Below are positions 61,215-64,000 of a stretch of DNA of 64,000 nt, one piece after another; the stretch's first letter is position 1, and every line of letters starts with the position of its first letter. The position numbers and the translations under genes are program-made. This DNA is from an uncultured Coriobacteriaceae bacterium (lineage in GTDB: Bacteria > Actinomycetota > Coriobacteriia > Coriobacteriales > Atopobiaceae), in assembly GCA_902798915.1 (NCBI GenBank), contig CADBYM010000001.1, positions 1-64,000 of the forward strand. Direction: 5' to 3'. The notes below the pieces were generated by a model that was not told where the DNA came from, did not search any database, and saw only the letters and a program-made list of their open reading frames with translations.

Positions 61215-62984
61215 ATGAGCGAACAGAGCATGCACACGCACACCTGCGGCGAGCTGCGGGCCACGAACGTCGGCGACGAGGTGGTTCTCACTGGCTGGGT
61301 GTGGCACCGTCGCGATCACGGTGGGCTCATATTCATCGATTTGCGCGACCGCGAAGGACTCACGCAGGTTTCGTTTGACCCCGACATCGCCGATGGCGCA
61401 CCCTTTCATATGGCCGAGACGGTGCGTCCCGAGTGGCCCGTCATGGTCGCCGGCACGGTGCGCCCCCGTCCGGAGGGTCAGGCAAACCACAACCTCGCGA
61501 CGGGCGAGATTGAGGTTCTCGCCACGCAGCTGACGGTGCTCAACAGCTCGAAGACGCCCCCCTTCCAGATCGAGGACAACGCGGACCTCAGCGAGGACAT
61601 ACGCCTTCGTTACCGCTACCTCGACCTTCGTCGGCCATCCATGGCAGCGAACCTGCGCCTGCGCTCTGACTTTACCTTCGCCATCCGCGAGGCGTTGCAC
61701 AAGCGAGCCTTCACGGAGGTCGAGACGCCCGCGCTCTTCAAATCGACGCCCGAGGGCGCGCGCGACTTCATCGTGCCGAGCCGCCTGCAGCCGGGCAGCT
61801 TCTACGCTCTGCCGCAATCGCCGCAGCTCCTCAAGCAGTTGCTCATGGTGGGCGGCGTCGAGCGCTACTATCAGGTTGCCAAGTGCTTCCGTGACGAGGA
61901 CCTGCGCGCCGACCGTCAGCCTGAGTTCACGCAGGTTGACATAGAGATGAGTTTCGTCACGCAGGATGATGTGATGGGTGCGCTCGAGAGCGTTCTCGCC
62001 GATGCCTTTGCGGCCGTCGGTGTGGAGATGCCCACTCCGCTGCGTCGCATCTCCTTTGTCGATGCGATGAACACTTATGGCATTGACAAGCCCGACACGC
62101 GCATTGGCATGGAGCTCCATGACGTGACGGACGTCTTTGCCGACTCGAAGTTCAAGGTGTTCTCGGCGGCAGCGAACACCGAGGGCCAGGTGATCAAGTG
62201 CATCAACGCGAAGGGTGCCGGCTCGTGGGCGCGCTCGCGGATCGACAAGCTCGCGAAGGTTGCGGCGACGTTTGGCGCGAAGGGCCTGGCGTGGATTGCC
62301 TTCCGCGAGGATGGCTCCATCACCAGCCCCATCGCGAAGTTCTTCTCGGACGAGGAGATGGCGGGCGTGCGCGCTGCCTGTGGCGTCGAGCCCGGTGACC
62401 TTGTGCTCTTCGCGGCCGGACCTTGGCAGTCCACGTGCGAGATCCTGGGTGGCATGCGCAACCACATGGCGGATGCGCTGGAGTTGCCACGCGAAGGTCA
62501 CGACTTTTTGTGGGTGGTGGACTTCCCGCTCGTACACTGGGACGAGGACCGCAAGGCCTACGCGGCCGAGCACCAACCATTCACGCAGCCTGACGAGGCG
62601 GATATCAATCGTCTCGAATCCGACCCGCTTAGTGTGGGATCGCATACGTACGACTTCGTGATGGATGGTTACGAGGCTGGCGGCGGTGGCATGCGCGTCC
62701 ACAACGCGGAGCTGCAGATGCGCATTCTCAAGTTGCTGGGCTTCACGGAGGAGGCCGCCCGTGCGCAGTTCGGCTTCCTGCTCGAGGCACTGGAGTATGG
62801 CGCACCTCCCATGGGCGGCTTCGCGCTCGGCCTCGACCGCGTATGCATGCTGCTTGCCGGTGCGGACTCCATCCGTGAGGTCATGGCGTTCCCCAAGACC
62901 ACGAACGGCAACGACATGATGAGTGACGCGCCCTCTGCCGTGGACGAGCGCCAGTTGCGCGACGTGGCGCTACGCCTGCTCTAA
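61215..62984 (+). CDS. aspS: Aspartyl-tRNA synthetase
   Basis: 589 residues, bacterial type with the GAD insertion. The OB-fold starts HTCGELRATNVGDEVVLTGW; then LRYRYLDLRR, FTEVETPALFKSTPEGARDF, YALPQSPQLLKQLLMVGGVE, FRDEDLRADRQPEFTQVDIE and the motif 3 GGFALGLDRVCMLLAG. By size it may be discriminating or non-discriminating for Asn; not decided here. ATG 61215 has AAGGGAA upstream. hisS, often its neighbour in bacteria, is 8 kb away. Confidence 0.96.
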   Translation: MSEQSMHTHTCGELRATNVGDEVVLTGWVWHRRDHGGLIFIDLRDREGLTQVSFDPDIADGAPFHMAETVRPEWPVMVAGTVRPRPEGQANHNLATGEIEVLATQLTVLNSSKTPPFQIEDNADLSEDIRLRYRYLDLRRPSMAANLRLRSDFTFAIREALHKRAFTEVETPALFKSTPEGARDFIVPSRLQPGSFYALPQSPQLLKQLLMVGGVERYYQVAKCFRDEDLRADRQPEFTQVDIEMSFVTQDDVMGALESVLADAFAAVGVEMPTPLRRISFVDAMNTYGIDKPDTRIGMELHDVTDVFADSKFKVFSAAANTEGQVIKCINAKGAGSWARSRIDKLAKVAATFGAKGLAWIAFREDGSITSPIAKFFSDEEMAGVRAACGVEPGDLVLFAAGPWQSTCEILGGMRNHMADALELPREGHDFLWVVDFPLVHWDEDRKAYAAEHQPFTQPDEADINRLESDPLSVGSHTYDFVMDGYEAGGGGMRVHNAELQMRILKLLGFTEEAARAQFGFLLEALEYGAPPMGGFALGLDRVCMLLAGADSIREVMAFPKTTNGNDMMSDAPSAVDERQLRDVALRLL

Positions 62985-63070
62985 GCCAAACGGCCGTCCG
63001 GGAGTGACCGTCCGCGTATCGCTCCCGGGTGGGACGCACCGGGCAGACGCGACGCGAGGAGGCGTACGAC

Positions 63071-64000
63071 ATGCAGCGCGAACGGCGTAGAAGAAGGAGA
63101 GGCGACGACCGCGACGCGTATCGCGAGCGGGATGAGTGGCTCTTGCAATCTCATCGCAGCAGAAAGCAGCAGGAGCAGGTCTCTAAGCCGCCGGCGTTCG
63201 TGCGGGCGGCGAATCGTTGGTGGGATCGTTTGCTCGACGTTGCCGACAGGCGGTCGTTCGAAGGCAGTGCTTCGGAGTACGCACCCAACCAGACGACGCG
63301 TGACTATGTGCTCAACACCATAGGGCTTGGCGCATGGGGCGCCCTCTTTCCGATTCTCTCTATCGTCGCAACACAGCTTGCGGGTGCCGAGCAAGCAGGC
63401 ATGTTCTCCATGGCGTTCACCACGGCAACGCTCATGCTCTACGTGGGCAACTACGGCGTGCGTACGTATCAGGTCTCTGATCTCGACGAGGCGGAGTCGT
63501 TTGCTTCCTACCAGCTCCAGCGCGCAATGACATGCGCGCTGATGTTGCTCATCGGCTTCCTGTGGTGCATGCTGCGTGGATACGACCACACGATGACGGT
63601 CATCACTTGGGGCGCGTTCGGATTTCGCGCGGTGGATGCCCTCGCCGATACGTACGAGGCGCGTCTGCAGCAAATGGACAAGCTCTATCTCTCGGGCATC
63701 TCGCAAGCGGCGCGCGCCATTTTGGGCATTGTGGTGTTTACGGTGCTTCTCTTCGTGACGCATAACCTTGCGTTTGCGTGCTTGGGTATGGCAGTGGCGG
63801 CCATTGCGAGCTTCCTGCTCCTTACGTTGCCGCTCGCCCTGCTCGAGACGCCCAAGTCGCGCGGCGCCGACCCGATTGAGATACGCGAGCTCTTTGTGGA
63901 GTGCTTCCCTGCCTTTGCCGCACAGTTCCTCTTTGCCCTCATCGAGACGATGCCGAAGTTCGCCATGGAGGGCGTGCTTCCATATGAGGACCAGGTGTAC
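63071..64000 (+). CDS. Flippase-like membrane protein (Wzx/MOP type), 3' end outside window
   Basis: 310 residues are visible and the frame is open to the window edge. A basic cytoplasmic N-terminus (RERRRRRRGDDRDAYRERDE, ~80 residues) precedes several membrane helices: LNTIGLGAWGALFPILSIVA, AGMFSMAFTTATLMLYVGNY, MTCALMLLIGFLWCMLRGY, ARAILGIVVFTVLLFVTHNL, LGMAVAAIASFLLLTLPLAL. The helix order and the GVRTYQVSD loop recall polysaccharide or lipid-linked oligosaccharide flippases. ATG 63071 follows GAGGAGGC. Confidence 0.7.
   Translation, partial: MQRERRRRRRGDDRDAYRERDEWLLQSHRSRKQQEQVSKPPAFVRAANRWWDRLLDVADRRSFEGSASEYAPNQTTRDYVLNTIGLGAWGALFPILSIVATQLAGAEQAGMFSMAFTTATLMLYVGNYGVRTYQVSDLDEAESFASYQLQRAMTCALMLLIGFLWCMLRGYDHTMTVITWGAFGFRAVDALADTYEARLQQMDKLYLSGISQAARAILGIVVFTVLLFVTHNLAFACLGMAVAAIASFLLLTLPLALLETPKSRGADPIEIRELFVECFPAFAAQFLFALIETMPKFAMEGVLPYEDQVY

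Overview
This window looks like chromosomal DNA of a high-G+C Gram-positive anaerobe of the class Coriobacteriia, most likely an Olsenella/Atopobium-type member of the Atopobiaceae. The evidence is the actinobacterial gene style, a monomeric [FeFe] hydrogenase, large secreted proteins with InlB-type (Listeria-Bacteroides) repeats, lipoprotein signal peptides without outer-membrane genes, and many short GGGGAC...GTCCCC-tipped intergenic palindromes. The placement is an inference from gene content only. No prophage, transposase, rRNA or CRISPR array is visible.

Region 1 (1-1.06 kb) is gene-poor and the most unusual part. It holds decayed small ORFs interrupted by a perfect 27-bp palindrome, a reverse-strand tRNA with anticodon CAC on a tRNA-Glu-like body, and on the forward strand a circularly permuted tRNA. 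In that element the 3' half precedes the 5' half, the shortened acceptor stem is capped by a GAAA tetraloop, and the two ends sit inside the anticodon stem. It lies in the leader of an FAD-dependent oxidoreductase gene.

Region 2 (1.06-20.3 kb) is mixed housekeeping and accessory genes: FAD-dependent dehydrogenase, lipoproteins, tyrosine phosphatase, proA, a DUF3737/LysR divergent pair, a decayed glycoside hydrolase family 2 gene end, a large secreted zincin-like protein with a low-complexity tail, free-methionine-R-sulfoxide reductase, an AT-rich CGAAAT motif array, HAD and LysR genes, an SDR, pcrA, a DegV protein and nhaA.

Region 3 (20.4-33.5 kb) is a dense forward-strand block: an aminotransferase, a run TPR protein-STAS protein-tatA-tatC-topA-cobI (an isolated precorrin methyltransferase), a two-domain carboxymuconolactone-decarboxylase-like protein, a zinc-ribbon membrane protein, metG and rsmA.

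Region 4 (33.6-51.6 kb) is rich in cell-surface genes: a secreted transglutaminase-like protein, tatD and comF family genes, a solute-binding lipoprotein behind a long structured leader, the tight run hpf-degV-unknown-SurA-like-nucleoside phosphorylase, twin InlB-repeat proteins, tRNA-Thr(CGT), a second SurA-like paralogue, and ilvE. The two SurA-like paralogues bracket the InlB-repeat pair.

Region 5 (51.6-64 kb) has hisS-thpR-pseudouridine synthase, [FeFe] hydrogenase, a HAD phosphatase, a CapA-family protein, an orphan HlyD-type adaptor, aspS, and the start of a flippase-like membrane protein. Start codons were chosen by Shine-Dalgarno position and family length. Promoters and RNA structures are by eye only.
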